Of a stretch of 64,000 nucleotides of DNA, positions 20,917-30,334 are shown in pieces (the stretch's first letter is position 1; each line of letters opens with the position of its first letter). The position numbers and the translations under genes are program-made. The notes under the pieces are model-generated. The model saw nothing but the letters and a program-made list of their open reading frames with translations. It was not told the origin of the DNA and made no database searches. This DNA is from Antarcticibacterium sp. 1MA-6-2 (lineage in GTDB: Bacteria > Bacteroidota > Bacteroidia > Flavobacteriales > Flavobacteriaceae), in NCBI RefSeq assembly GCF_021535135.1, contig NZ_CP091036.1:3348001-3412000 (forward strand), written 5' to 3'.

Positions 20917-21578
20917 TTAGCTGGTTGTAATTAGCTTAAACAAAATAACATAAGGGGTAATTTCGAGAGCGCAAAGGTACAAAATAAAATAGAACCAATT
21001 GCGGGAAACGAGGGATCCATTTTTTCTAATGATACGAAAATAGGTATAGAGAATAGCAAAGCCAAAAATTCCTATAACTGTGAAAATTGCATTTTTGGCA
21101 GGATTAGGGGAATAAACAAGGAAAATTATAACAGGTAAAAAGCAAAGAGTAATAAAATTTCTATAGGTATGCTTTTGAAATAAATAATGTTCTGCAGTAT
21201 CATCTATATCAAAAACGTTAGCAATAATTTTTTCCACGGTAATTTTTAGAAGAACAAAAAAGCTGTAAGCCGTGAAAATTCTTAAAATTATGACTCCCGG
21301 ATCCTTTAATGCTTAAGTGAAATAAAAATGCGGTATAATATGAACAGGAATATCGATATGCTAAGAACATGAACAAAGAACATAATGACATTAAATCCAA
21401 AAAGGGCCTTATGTTCTTTATTCTTAATGATCATAAACTTTCCAGACCTGAAGATAGAAATAAAGTCATCAAACCTATGCTGAAATAGCTGTTTTCCAAG
21501 CACTAGTAATAGTAGTACAAGTATAATAACCATTGTAGGCAAATCATTAGAAGTACTATATCTTTCTAAGGCTTCCAA
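20917..21578 (-). CDS. DUF4271 membrane protein (frameshifted)
   Basis: Integral-membrane protein of unknown function, common upstream of hemD in Bacteroidota. Two frames: the first (21306-21578) has a membrane segment LPTMVIILVLLLLVLGKQLF and ends FRSGKF...FISL; the second carries DPGVIILRIFTAYSFFVLL, ITLCFLPVIIFLVYSP and C-terminal helices. The join GCTTAAGT (21311-21318) is an RCCGGY lesion; with it restored the protein has about 220 residues and six to seven membrane helices. Likely co-transcribed with hemD. Confidence 0.8.
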
Positions 21579-21639
21579 ATTTTCTTATTTTATGCAAATG
21601 TATAATTTATAGGGTTAAAAGTTGGAAGTAATTTTGAAG

Positions 21640-21667
21640 TTGTAAAGCTCAAAATTAGTTACATTTG
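21640..21667 (+). promoter_or_regulatory. Promoter of the GT2-pyrC-DUF4296 operon
   Basis: TTG (21640-21642), a 17-nt spacer and TACATTTG (21660-21667) match the full Bacteroidota sigma-A promoter TTG-N17-19-TAnnTTTG. The start codon follows 15 nt later, so the leader is very short. Confidence 0.75.
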
Positions 21668-21682
21668 CTCAAAAATTTTGGC

Positions 21683-22416
21683 ATGTCAAATGGGATTATT
21701 ATAATACCCACTTACAATGAAATTGAAAATATTGAGCGCTTAATTAGAAACATTTTTTCCCTGCAGCGTAAATTTCACATTTTAGTGGTTGATGATAATT
21801 CTCCCGATCAAACAGCTTCAAAGGTTAAAGCATTACAGGCAGAATTTTTTGGGGCACTGTTTTTGGAAGTACGCCAGGAGAAGAACGGTCTTGGAACCGC
21901 TTATATTCATGGGTTTCAATGGGCACTTCAAAGGGATTACGAGTACATTTTTGAAATGGATGCCGATTTCTCGCACAACCCTAATGACCTCATTAGGTTG
22001 TATAATGCTTGTGCAAGGAAAGGGGCCGATGTTGCCATTGGATCGCGGTACGTAACTTAAGTGTTAACGTTATTAACTGGCCCATGAGCCGGGTTTTATT
22101 GTCCTGGCTGGCTTCAAAATATGTTAGGGTAGTAACGGGAATGAGAATTCACGATACCACCGCAGGTTTTGTTTGTTATAAACGTAAAGTTCTGGAAGAT
22201 ATTAAACTGGAGAAAATTCAATTTGTTGGATATGCGTTTCAAATTGAAATGAAATTTAAATCCCATTTGTTAAATTTCAAAATAAAGGAAGTTCCGGTAA
22301 TCTTTACCGACAGGACAAGAGGAACTTCAAAAATGAGCAGCGGCATAATTTCTGAAGCTGTATTTGGGGTAATTAATATGAAATTTAAAAGTCTTTTTAA
22401 TAAGATGTCTACGTAA
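21683..22416 (+). CDS. Polyprenol monophosphomannose synthase-like glycosyltransferase (GT2, frameshifted)
   Basis: GT2-family enzyme that probably moves a sugar from a nucleotide donor to a polyprenyl phosphate. The start at 21683 (MSNGIIIIPTYNE) gives the classic IIIPTYNEIENI opening, then LVVDDNSPD (donor-binding DD), and MDADFSHNP (the DxD metal motif). The first frame ends at VAIGSRYVT; the second resumes VNVINWPMSR and carries DTTAGFVCYKRKVLE. The lesion ACTTAAGT (22055-22062) is RCCGGY type; ACCGGT restores RYVTGVNV. Corrected length is 243 residues, usual for Dpm1-like proteins without a membrane tail. It starts just downstream of a consensus promoter and overlaps pyrC by one base. 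Confidence 0.88.
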
Positions 22417-23763
22417 TGAAGAAGGTTTTAATTAAGCATGCACGTATTGTTAATGAAGGAACAATAACCGAAGGAGATGTATTTATTGAAAATGGTATTA
22501 TAGCTGAAATAGCAGACAGCATAAGTGCCAAATCTCCTGATGTAAACATTATAGATGCCGAGGGAAATTATCTCATGCCGGGTGTTATCGATGATCAGGT
22601 GCATTTCCGGGAACCGGGGTTAACTCATAAGGAAACTATAGAATCGGGATCACGGGCGGCAGTAGCAGGTGGAATAACCTCTTTTATTGAAATGCCCAAT
22701 ACATTGCCACAAACTACTACAATTGAAAAATTGCAGGAGAAGTTTGAACTGGCAAAAAATACTTCCTACGCCAATTATTCCTTTATGTTTGGTGGCACAA
22801 ATGACAACCTTTCAGAAATTTTAAAGGTAGACCCTAAAACCACAGCGGCTATTAAACTCTTCCTGGGTTCCTCAACGGGAAATATGCTTGTAGATGATCC
22901 CGGGGTGCTGGAAGAAATATTTACAAAGTCACCTTTAATGATAGCTGTACATTGTGAGGATGAAGCTACTATTCAAAAGAACCTTGAAGAGTATACAGAA
23001 AAATATGGTGACGATATTCCCGTGGAACTGCATCCAAAAATAAGAAGTGAAGAAGCCTGTTATATTTCTTCCTCAAGAGCAGTGGCATTGGCTAAAAAAA
23101 CAGGTGCAAGGCTCCACGTGTTTCATCTCTCGACTGCAAAGGAATTATCATTATTTGAAAATAAGAAGCCATTAAAAGATAAAAAAATTACTGCAGAAGT
23201 TTGTGTGCACCATTTATGGTTCAACGAAGCCGACTATCAGAAAAAAGGAACATTTATAAAATGGAATCCTGCAATTAAGACCAAAAATGATCAGGAAGCA
23301 CTATTACAGGGATTAATTGATAATCGTATTGATGTAGTAGCCACAGATCATGCCCCACATACACGGGAAGAAAAAAGAACGTATATACTAAAGCTCCAAG
23401 TGGTGGGCCTTTAGTACAACACGCCCTGCTTAAGCAATGCTTCAGCTTTATCATCAGGAGAAGATAAGCCTCGAGAAGATTGTCGAGAAGATGTGCCATA
23501 ACCCTGCAATCCTGTTCCAAATAGAAAAGCGGGGATTCATAAGGGTAGGTTATAAAGCCGATCTTGTCCTGGTAGATCTTAATTCGCCCTGGGCCGTGCA
23601 ACCAAGCAATATTGAATATAAGTGTGGATGGTCTCCTTTTGAGGGAGTAACGTTTAAATCAAGGATCACCCATACCTTTGTGAATGGGAGGCTGGTATAT
23701 AAAAATTTCAAATTTTTGCCTTTTGCTCCCGGAGCGGAACAATTGACCTTTGACAGAAAATAA
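22416..23763 (+). CDS. pyrC: Dihydroorotase (frameshifted twice)
   Basis: Cyclises carbamoyl-aspartate to dihydroorotate in pyrimidine synthesis. The metal-binding start reads GVIDDQVHFREPG; note QVHFR where the usual pattern is DxHxH/DxHxR. FLGSSTGNMLVDD, AVHCED, HVFHLSTAKE and ATDHAPHT follow in one frame. The tail TKAPSGGPLVQHALL and MLQLYHQEKISLEKIVEKM sit in other frames. One shift near 23380 looks like a lost A in an A run; the other, GCTTAAGC at 23428-23435, is an RCCGGY lesion restoring HALPAML. Corrected length is about 449 residues. It shares a base with the GT2 stop codon, so the two are translationally coupled. Confidence 0.9.
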
Positions 23764-23767
23764 ATTT

Positions 23768-24278
23768 ATGAAATTCCGGATGCTGATCTTAGTGGGTTTA
23801 CTTGCTCTTTCCTGTCAGGATATTGAGAAAGTAGAAAGGCCGGAAAATCTTATACCTGAAAGTAAAATGGTTGAGGTTTTGACAGATCTCTCGTTAATGA
23901 TTTCTGCAAGAAATTTTAACTTAGCGAATGCTGGAAGAAACAGGTTTTAAACCTGGAGAGTTCCTTTACCAAAAGCATAACATTGACAGTCTTAGCCTGG
24001 CGGAAAGCACAAAATTTTATGCTAAGGACCCGGCTAATTTGGAGCGAATTTACTTGAAAGTACAGCAGAATCTGGATTCCTTAAAAACTGATTTAGAAGT
24101 AATAAGGGAAGAGGAGAAAAGAATTCAGGATTCTATTAATTCCCTTGTTCCTGAAGGTGATTCTTTGCGAACAAGGAGAGATTCGTTAGTGAAAGGAAAT
24201 AATCTTGTGCCCGTATCTAAGGCTATAGACACTTTAAAGCCTCTTCCTGAAATGCGACGAAACAGAAATCCTACTTAA
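23768..24278 (+). CDS. DUF4296 lipoprotein (frameshifted)
   Basis: Predicted lipoprotein of unknown function. The start at 23768 gives a short signal with lipobox LALSC (about 12-16). The first frame ends SARNFN; the second resumes RMLEETGFKPGEFLYQKHNID, the family's core. The lesion ACTTAGC (23919-23925) is RCCGGY type; AACCGG restores FNRRMLEE. The C-terminal half is a charged coiled coil (about 80-130: LKTDLEVIREEEKRIQDSI). It follows pyrC by 4 nt and converges on the epimerase gene with a 4-nt overlap. Confidence 0.78.
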
Positions 24279-25291
24279 CCGGAATTGTTCCTTTTGTAAA
24301 AATTTGCTGTTTCTTCTATCACTTCCTTTATAGGGGTAAAATGAAAATCCAGCTCCCGTACAATTTTATCATTTTTATAGAAAGCATTTTCAAAAAGAGA
24401 CCTTGAATCGCTTTTGTTTAAGAGTTTTTTACCTCCAAAAATGCTTAGGAATGACTGGTAGAGCCAACCCGTTGTTATCATCCATGGTTTTAATTCGCTT
24501 GCAGGTTTTGGTTTGCCTAATTCTATAGCTACTTTATCGAGAATTTCTTTAAAACCAAGATTTTCTGCAACCAGGATATATTGTTCGTTTTTAACCGGAG
24601 ACAGCATTAATTGAATTGCTGCCCGGGAAACATCTCTTACACCTACAAATCCTGTTATTTTTGGAAAGTGGTATTTTAGGCCTTTATGGACACGGTTAAA
24701 AATCTCTCCACTTCCCTTGTTCCAAAATCCGGGTCCTATGATAATACCGGGATTTAGAATGATTACAGGAACACCTTCCTGGGCCGCTCTCCAAACTTCG
24801 ATTTCGGCGCCGTGTTTTGAAATAGCATATTCTGTATGATCTTTCTCGGGGTGCCAGGTAAAGTTTTCAGAAATAAAATCGTCTCCCACATTGGCATCCA
24901 TAGTGGCAATGGAACTTATATAGCACAACTTTTCAATATTATGTGCTATACACAGGTTTGCAATATTAGCAGTTCCTTCTATATTAACCTTTCTTAGTTT
25001 TGAGGCCAGGGAAGAATCAAAGGAAACCAAAGCTGCACAGTGATAAACTTTTTTTACTCCCACAAAAGCTTTTTCCAGGGAGGGAATGTCATTAAGATCA
25101 GCTATTAGCCAGTCTATTCTGGAAAAATATTTTTGCGCATCCTCTTCGGGCATGTAGTAAGAGAACACTTTTTTTACATGGTCTACATTACTGCTTTCGC
25201 GGTAAATAGCTTTTACTGTTTCTTCGGTTTTAAGAATTTCCAGCAGGATATGAGATCCTACTAAACCTGTGCCTCCTGTAACTAATATCAT
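24275..25291 (-). CDS. NAD-dependent epimerase/dehydratase family protein
   Basis: Extended short-chain dehydrogenase. The 338 residues start with the Rossmann motif TGGTGLVGSHI (5-15), then YHCAALVSFDS (about 84-94), the catalytic pair YAISK (about 158-162) with upstream SSIATMDAN, and NPGIIIGPG. The set is closest to dihydroflavonol-reductase-like or 3-beta-HSD-like members common in Bacteroidota; the substrate is unknown. Complete in one frame, a solo gene. Confidence 0.9.
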   Translation of the reverse strand: MILVTGGTGLVGSHILLEILKTEETVKAIYRESSNVDHVKKVFSYYMPEEDAQKYFSRIDWLIADLNDIPSLEKAFVGVKKVYHCAALVSFDSSLASKLRKVNIEGTANIANLCIAHNIEKLCYISSIATMDANVGDDFISENFTWHPEKDHTEYAISKHGAEIEVWRAAQEGVPVIILNPGIIIGPGFWNKGSGEIFNRVHKGLKYHFPKITGFVGVRDVSRAAIQLMLSPVKNEQYILVAENLGFKEILDKVAIELGKPKPASELKPWMITTGWLYQSFLSIFGGKKLLNKSDSRSLFENAFYKNDKIVRELDFHFTPIKEVIEETANFYKRNNSG

Positions 25292-25436
25292 AAGGTAAAT
25301 ATAGCCATTTCAGCTTAGGAAAAATGTGAGTTATTGGTATCTTTACCGCTGTTTTTATTTCAGAATACAGGTAAATACATAGAACTGATTCCTGTTATTC
25401 ATGAAGTTTATTAATGTTGAATAAGATTAGACCAAT

Positions 25437-26726
25437 ATGAATTTTGTAGAAGAAATTACCTGGAGAGGCATGCTGCACGACGTGATGCCGGGAACTGAAG
25501 AACATTTACTGGAAGGAATGCGCGCTGCCTACGTGGGAATAGACCCTACGGCAGATTCGCTGCATATAGGACATCTGGTAAGTGTGATGATGTTGAGACA
25601 TTTTCAATTATGTGGACATAAACCTTTTGCCCTTATAGGTGGTGCTACGGGAATGATTGGAGATCCTTCAGGAAAATCTGCAGAACGAAATTTGCTGGAT
25701 GAGGAAACCTTAAGACATAACCAAAATTCAATTAAAAATCAGCTAAAGAAATTTTTGGATTTTGAAAGTAACAGTGAGAATGCTGCAGTTTTAGTGAATA
25801 ACTATGACTGGATGAAAGATTTCTCGTTCCTGGGTTTCATTCGGGATGTGGGAAAGCATATAACCGTTAACTACATGATGTCTAAGGATTCAGTAAAAAA
25901 GAGATTGTCTTCAGATGCTTCAGAAGGAATGTCTTTTACTGAATTTACTTATCAACTGGTGCAGGGATATGATTTCCTGCACTTGTACCGGGAATACGAC
26001 TGTACTCTTCAAATGGGAGGAAGTGACCAGTGGGGGAATATTACTACTGGTACAGAAATAATAAGAAGAATAGGCCAGGGAAAAGGATATGCTCTTACCT
26101 GCCCTCTTATTACCAAAGCTGATGGGACGAAATTTGGAAAGACGGAAGGCGGGAACATTTGGCTCGACCCCAATTACACTTCTCCTTATAAATTTTACCA
26201 ATACTGGCTAAATTCAAGCGATGAGGATGCCGAAAAATATATAAAGATCTTCACCTTCCTCAAAAAAGAGGAAATAGAAAAGCTGGTTGAAGATCATAAA
26301 AAAGAACCTCACCTTAGGCAGTTGCAGAAAAAACTTGCTGAGGAAATTACGGTAATGGTTCATTCCCGGGAAGATTATGATAATGCACTGAAAGCTTCGG
26401 AAGTATTGTTTGGTAAAAGTACAGCTGATGATCTTAAAGGCTTAAACGAAGCTACTTTCCTGGATGTTTTTGAAGGAGTGCCCCAGGCTGAAGTTGCCCG
26501 TAAAGATGTCGAGGATGGATTGGATATGATAGCAGCGCTTTCGGCTAAAACAGGATTTTTAAATTCAAATGGGGAAGCCAGAAGGGCGTTAAAGGAAAAT
26601 TCTATATCGGTTAATAAGGATAAAGTAAGCGAGGAGTATCAAATTACCTCAAAAGATCTCATTAACAACAAATATGTTATCCTGAATAAAGGGAAACGTA
26701 ATACCTATATTATTAGCGTGGTCTAA
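25437..26726 (+). CDS. tyrS: Tyrosyl-tRNA synthetase
   Basis: Charges tRNA-Tyr; class I synthetase. The 429 residues carry HIGH at 43-46 ([10 protein letters not shown]), the tyrosine pocket ([29 protein letters not shown]), the KMSKS equivalent KFGKT (about 231-235), and a C-terminal S4-like RNA-binding domain (about 360-429). Complete and in one frame, closed by a terminator immediately after the stop codon. Confidence 0.97.
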   Translation: MNFVEEITWRGMLHDVMPGTEEHLLEGMRAAYVGIDPTADSLHIGHLVSVMMLRHFQLCGHKPFALIGGATGMIGDPSGKSAERNLLDEETLRHNQNSIKNQLKKFLDFESNSENAAVLVNNYDWMKDFSFLGFIRDVGKHITVNYMMSKDSVKKRLSSDASEGMSFTEFTYQLVQGYDFLHLYREYDCTLQMGGSDQWGNITTGTEIIRRIGQGKGYALTCPLITKADGTKFGKTEGGNIWLDPNYTSPYKFYQYWLNSSDEDAEKYIKIFTFLKKEEIEKLVEDHKKEPHLRQLQKKLAEEITVMVHSREDYDNALKASEVLFGKSTADDLKGLNEATFLDVFEGVPQAEVARKDVEDGLDMIAALSAKTGFLNSNGEARRALKENSISVNKDKVSEEYQITSKDLINNKYVILNKGKRNTYIISVV

Positions 26727-26732
26727 ATTACA

Positions 26733-26764
26733 AAACCCCTTCAAGCGAGAGCCTAAAGGGGTTT
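26733..26764 (+). terminator. Intrinsic terminator after tyrS
   Basis: AAACCCCTT pairs with AAGGGGTTT (9 bp) around a 14-nt loop, 6 nt past the tyrS stop. The T run is short. Confidence 0.7.
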
Positions 26765-27114
26765 GCAACTAACTAACCAATCTAATATGAAAAAACTTTC
26801 ATCTAGTGTAAACAAAACCTAACCACAAATCTGTTTACAATATATAGGTCGGGAGATTCTCAAATCATTACACAGTAAAATGTTAAATTTTAGTCCCGAC
26901 TTTAATTTTTTTATGCATCAGAAGAATAGGAGAATTAGCAGAAGTATATTCAGCAGGGAAAAAAAGTTTGACCAATATAATTAATACAGCCTAACCTTAA
27001 TTTTTACAAAGAAGAATTCTGTTGTACATACAGGTAAGTTTAGGGAGGAAATATTAATGAAGAGTTAGATCTTCTTCGGGTTGATCAAATATTTCTGAGG
27101 GTGAGTGGAGTAGA
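26765..27114. other. Gene-poor spacer between tyrS and the LuxE-like gene
   Basis: About 350 nt without a convincing gene. A start-like string CTAACCAATCTAATATG AAAAAA leads only an 11-codon reading frame (from 26787). GTCGGGA (about 26849) and TCCCGAC (about 26893) form a 7-bp inverted repeat. I see no RNA gene or promoter I can defend. Confidence 0.5.
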
Positions 27115-28093
27115 TTAAATAACCATTAAATTACACCCGCGAATATCGCTGTTGTCAAACCTCCCGAGAATTTCGATTTCATTCTCACCTTTTATTTTAC
27201 CCAGATCCTGTGTTGCTATAAACGAACAGGAATTTAAATTGGCAAGATCGATAACATTAATTCCGCCTGTTTTGCCTTTAGAAGGGTAGTGCAGGGCGTC
27301 CTCAGGATCTCTTATTAATATTTTCATCCAGGGGGGGCAATTAAAAATTCCGTTTCCTTTTGAGTAAGCCTGTGAAAGTAGCTCCGTCATTCCATATTCG
27401 CTGTGAACGTTTTCTACTCCAAAACCATTTTTTAGAATAGCGTGAAGCTCTTCCCGGATCATCTCCTTCCTACGGCCTTTCATCCCGCCTGTCTCCATAA
27501 TAATTGTATTCTTTAATGGTAGACGCCGCATCTCTGCGAGGTCTAAGAGCGCGAAGGAAACACCCAGCAACAGTATTTTCTTACCAGATCTATCAAGGGA
27601 TATCAGCTTCTCATTCAGTCCTTCCAGATCATTTAGATAAAATCCGCTTTCGGCCTGTTTGCTCTTTTTTATAAAATAATCGGCCATATAAATAAGAGAA
27701 GAACCTTCCCGCTCCAGGTAAGAGGGGAGGAGTGCGAGAATAACATAATCTTCTATGTTTCCATAAAAATTGGTGAAGGCTTTTACGAAACTCTCCTCGT
27801 AAAGAGAAAGATTGGTAACCAAATGCCTGCTCGTAGTGCTGCTAGTAGTACCACTGCTGGTAAAGATTTTTTCAGGTTCAACTCCAGGAGTTACAATATT
27901 ATGGCTTTTAAAGAATTGAATAGGCAGAAAAGGTATATCTATTACTTGCCGTACGCTGTGAGGAGTCCTCTTCAGGAGATCAGCAAATTGCTTAGTAAAC
28001 AGGTATTTTTTTATATTGGTATCTATAAACTTCTAAAGCAACTTCTTCAAATTGTTCTTCGGAAGAAATAGAAAATATACGTTGAGAGTCCAT
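27115..28093 (-). CDS. LuxE/acyl-protein-synthetase-like protein (frameshifted)
   Basis: Adenylate-forming or acyl-transfer protein of the LuxE type, often called acyl transferase in flavobacterial genomes. The N-terminus starts at 28093 (MDSQRIFSISSEEQFEE) and breaks after KIPVY. The next frame gives QFADLLKRTP, the P-loop-like adenylation motif FTSSGTTSS and the body with HSEYGMTELLSQAYS, FIATQDLGKI and GRFDNSDIRGC. The lesion GCTTAGT (27990-27996) is RCCGGY type; TACCGG restores PVYRQF. Corrected length is about 326 residues. Substrate unknown; no luxC or luxD is nearby, so bioluminescence is not implied. Confidence 0.8.
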
Positions 28094-28126
28094 TGCTGAA
28101 AGATTCTAAGCCGGGCAAAGTTAGAA

Positions 28127-28162
28127 ATAAAAAAAGCTCCTGAGATCAGAAGCTTTTTTAAA
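28127..28162. terminator. Hairpin between the LuxE-like and sorting-domain genes
   Basis: AAAAAAGCT and AGCTTTTTT flank a 12-nt loop (CCTGAGATCAGA) that can extend the stem by a few pairs. A and T runs on both sides fit a terminator for the minus-strand lipoprotein operon. Confidence 0.6.
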
Positions 28163-28178
28163 CTTTTATGAAAAGGTT

Positions 28179-28517
28179 TTATCTCACTACCAATTTACGT
28201 GTAGCCTGTGTATTTCCTTCTTTTATCTTTACAATATATATTCCCGGAGTTAATTCTGTCACGTCAAGTTCTTTACCAACAAGCCTGGCTGATAACACCA
28301 TTTTTCCTAAAACATTATAAACTTCTACTTCCTTTGTATGATTTTTTTCTGAAGTGATAAAAATCTTGTTTCCAGTCACCGGATTAGGATATATAGATAG
28401 CCCAGCAATAGGTTTCTCCTGAGCAAAAGCAGGAGGGCTGGTTTCTTGTGCTGCTAAGTTGTTGGAGAACAGCAAAAGACATATTAATAAAAAACTAAAT
28501 AAGTAGTGCTGCTTCAT
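28179..28517 (-). CDS. Small secreted protein with type IX secretion C-terminal sorting domain
   Basis: Almost only a signal peptide (1-23, LLFSNNLAAQ) plus a type A sorting domain: LSIYPNPVTGNKIFI, VEVYNVLGKMVLS, LTPGIYIVKIKEG and a terminal KLVVR. The start at 28517 (MKQHYLFSF) is preferred over a start 108 nt upstream because the hydrophobic signal then sits at the N-terminus. About 112 residues remain, so there is nearly no passenger domain, only about 15 residues between signal and sorting domain. It is the last gene of the TonB receptor cluster. Confidence 0.8.
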   Translation of the reverse strand: MKQHYLFSFLLICLLLFSNNLAAQETSPPAFAQEKPIAGLSIYPNPVTGNKIFITSEKNHTKEVEVYNVLGKMVLSARLVGKELDVTELTPGIYIVKIKEGNTQATRKLVVR

Positions 28518-28712
28518 TCTCTCTAAATAGGTTAATAACAAACTTACAAAGAAAATTTCAAAAATCGAGCCATAAAATGTGTTAAACCAAAAATTTTTCA
28601 AAAGGAATTGAAAAGGAAGAAGCAACTCTTTTATCTTTTTATTAAGAATTTAAAATTATTACTAATACACCTATGTTTTTTTTTAGGAATGGATAATTAA
28701 TTTCTCCGGTAA

Positions 28713-29009
28713 TTATTCTTTTATAATGAAGATTGGCAAATTTGAACTTTTCCTGAAAACACTTCTTAAAATCATTGCTCCTTGAGGAATAGTCAGGGTT
28801 ATTTCTGATCCCAAAGAATCTACTCCTGTAAAATAGGAAGTTTTTGATGCTGTAATGCTCGTGATCTCGTGACCTTCCAGTCTTAAACATTCATTGTTAC
28901 TATAAACCGGATCGTTAGGATAAACTTCAGGAGTGATATCATCATTACTGCAACTAGTCATAACCATTCCTGTTAAAAAGCAAATATTAAGTATAGGGTT
29001 GATCTTCAT
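28713..29009 (-). CDS. Small lipoprotein, hypothetical
   Basis: 98 residues with signal and lipobox (GMVMTSC, Cys about 20), then an acidic start SNDDITPEV typical of surface-exported Bacteroidota lipoproteins. No domain recognised. It lies between a sorting-domain protein and a beta-helix lipoprotein on the same strand. The C-terminus FRKSSNLPIFIIKE could be shortened by a frame error, as another frame runs on to about 28642, but I cannot show this. Confidence 0.55.
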   Translation of the reverse strand: MKINPILNICFLTGMVMTSCSNDDITPEVYPNDPVYSNNECLRLEGHEITSITASKTSYFTGVDSLGSEITLTIPQGAMILRSVFRKSSNLPIFIIKE

Positions 29010-29057
29010 GTTCTGTAAATTTTAATTTTAAAAAATTTCAACATACAATGAATAGAT

Positions 29058-29092
29058 AATAAAAAGGGTGATTTCTATAAACCACCCTTTTA
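29058..29092 (-). terminator. Terminator after the beta-helix lipoprotein gene
   Basis: AAAAGGGTG and CACCCTTTT form a 9-bp stem with T-rich flanks on both strands, about 45 nt past the lipoprotein stop. Confidence 0.7.
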
Positions 29093-29133
29093 GAAAATAT
29101 GTAAGAGATAGGGAATCTTTACAGTCCAGATAA

Positions 29134-30309
29134 TTAGAAACCGCCTTTTGAATCAAAATTTGACCATCCTTCAAATGCTGTAAGATCTGCACCTGTGGCA
29201 TCTTCGTTCATTGAAATAAATAGATCTGCAACATTTGTTTGATCAATATTATTTACAAGTAAATTTTCACTGAAATCAAAGTTTGCATTTGAAAATTTTA
29301 AATTTCCATTTTCTACTTCCTGTAATTGGTTGTTAAGGAAAATAATCGTTTCATAGTTATATACTACAAGATTGTCAAATATTCCTCCTGTTCCCTGTTT
29401 GAGATCAAAGGCAGATTTTCCACTTCTGTTATGTCCTCTTGCTGTTATGTTTTTTACTGTGGCCTTAGATCTTGGAGAGGCATTATTTTCTCCACTTCGG
29501 TTTGCAAGTTCAAAAGCAAAATCTCCTACATTGTCATATTGGTAAATAACAACATTATCTATAGTACCCCTATAACCTTCATCCCAGTCTACTGAGTCAT
29601 CTTCCATACCTATTGCAGAAAGGTTTTTGGCATTAACTGTACCTCCGTAAAATTCAAATCCGTCATCAGCTCCTTCAAAAGCTTCAAGATTTTCTAATAC
29701 AGTTCCACTTCCCACTGCAAAGAAAGAAAAGGCATTAAATTCAAATTGACCGTCAGATGAAGCCTGCCCGGCATATTCGACTCGTACAAATTTTAAGCTT
29801 CCGCTATTGTCATTGTCGTTAGTCCCACCGTAAGGAAGTTGTCCTGCTTCAGAGATAGAAGTTCCACCCGGTGCATTCATAGTTGCACGGCCATGAATTC
29901 CTATTCCTCCCCAGTCGCCGTCACCACCTTCAGCATTCTTATTTTTTGAAGTAAAAACTATAGGTTGAGCTGCTGTGCCTTCTGCCATAATTTTACCTCC
30001 CTGTTCTACGAATAAAAGGTTTATTCCTGCTGCCTGATCATCTGCAGTTACTGTAAAGGTTGTGCCGGGTTCAATGGTGAGAGTGGCACCGTTTTTTACT
30101 GTTACAGCTCCTTTAAGGCTATAATTTCCTGTTTCTACAAGTAGATCTTCAGTAATATTTCCGGTTAAAACAGTACCCTGTAAAACCCCATCTATACCTC
30201 CGGTCACATCATCGGTTACAGGAGCCAGGTCATCATCTCCACTGCTGCAGGAAGTGAATCCTGAAAGGAGGGCCAAAGCAAATACGGTTGATAAAAAGGT
30301 TCTTTTCAT
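29134..30309 (-). CDS. Surface lipoprotein with right-handed beta-helix-like repeats
   Basis: 391 residues with lipobox SGFTSC (Cys about 21) and the acidic export-like tail SSGDDDLAPV. The body is rich in short repeating strands and Gly/Asn/Asp turns (GAVTVKNGATLTIEPGTTFTV, GDWGGIGIHG, FYGGTVNAKNL, VDWDEGYRGTI), typical of parallel beta-helix proteins that bind glycans or lie on the surface. Such proteins are regular partners of a TonB receptor in Bacteroidota. It starts 25 nt after the receptor gene ends. The ligand is unknown. Confidence 0.75.
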   Translation of the reverse strand: MKRTFLSTVFALALLSGFTSCSSGDDDLAPVTDDVTGGIDGVLQGTVLTGNITEDLLVETGNYSLKGAVTVKNGATLTIEPGTTFTVTADDQAAGINLLFVEQGGKIMAEGTAAQPIVFTSKNKNAEGGDGDWGGIGIHGRATMNAPGGTSISEAGQLPYGGTNDNDNSGSLKFVRVEYAGQASSDGQFEFNAFSFFAVGSGTVLENLEAFEGADDGFEFYGGTVNAKNLSAIGMEDDSVDWDEGYRGTIDNVVIYQYDNVGDFAFELANRSGENNASPRSKATVKNITARGHNRSGKSAFDLKQGTGGIFDNLVVYNYETIIFLNNQLQEVENGNLKFSNANFDFSENLLVNNIDQTNVADLFISMNEDATGADLTAFEGWSNFDSKGGF

Positions 30310-30334
30310 AATTTTAGGTTTAATTGTTTATAGT

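Noticed and set aside
26787..26822. Short peptide start after tyrS (MKKLSSSVNKT)
   Set aside because: Eleven codons with no conserved feature; could be a decayed gene start but is not supportable.
27115..28093. Bioluminescence locus from the LuxE-like gene
   Set aside because: No luxA, luxB, luxC or luxD nearby; LuxE-like proteins are common in non-luminous flavobacteria.
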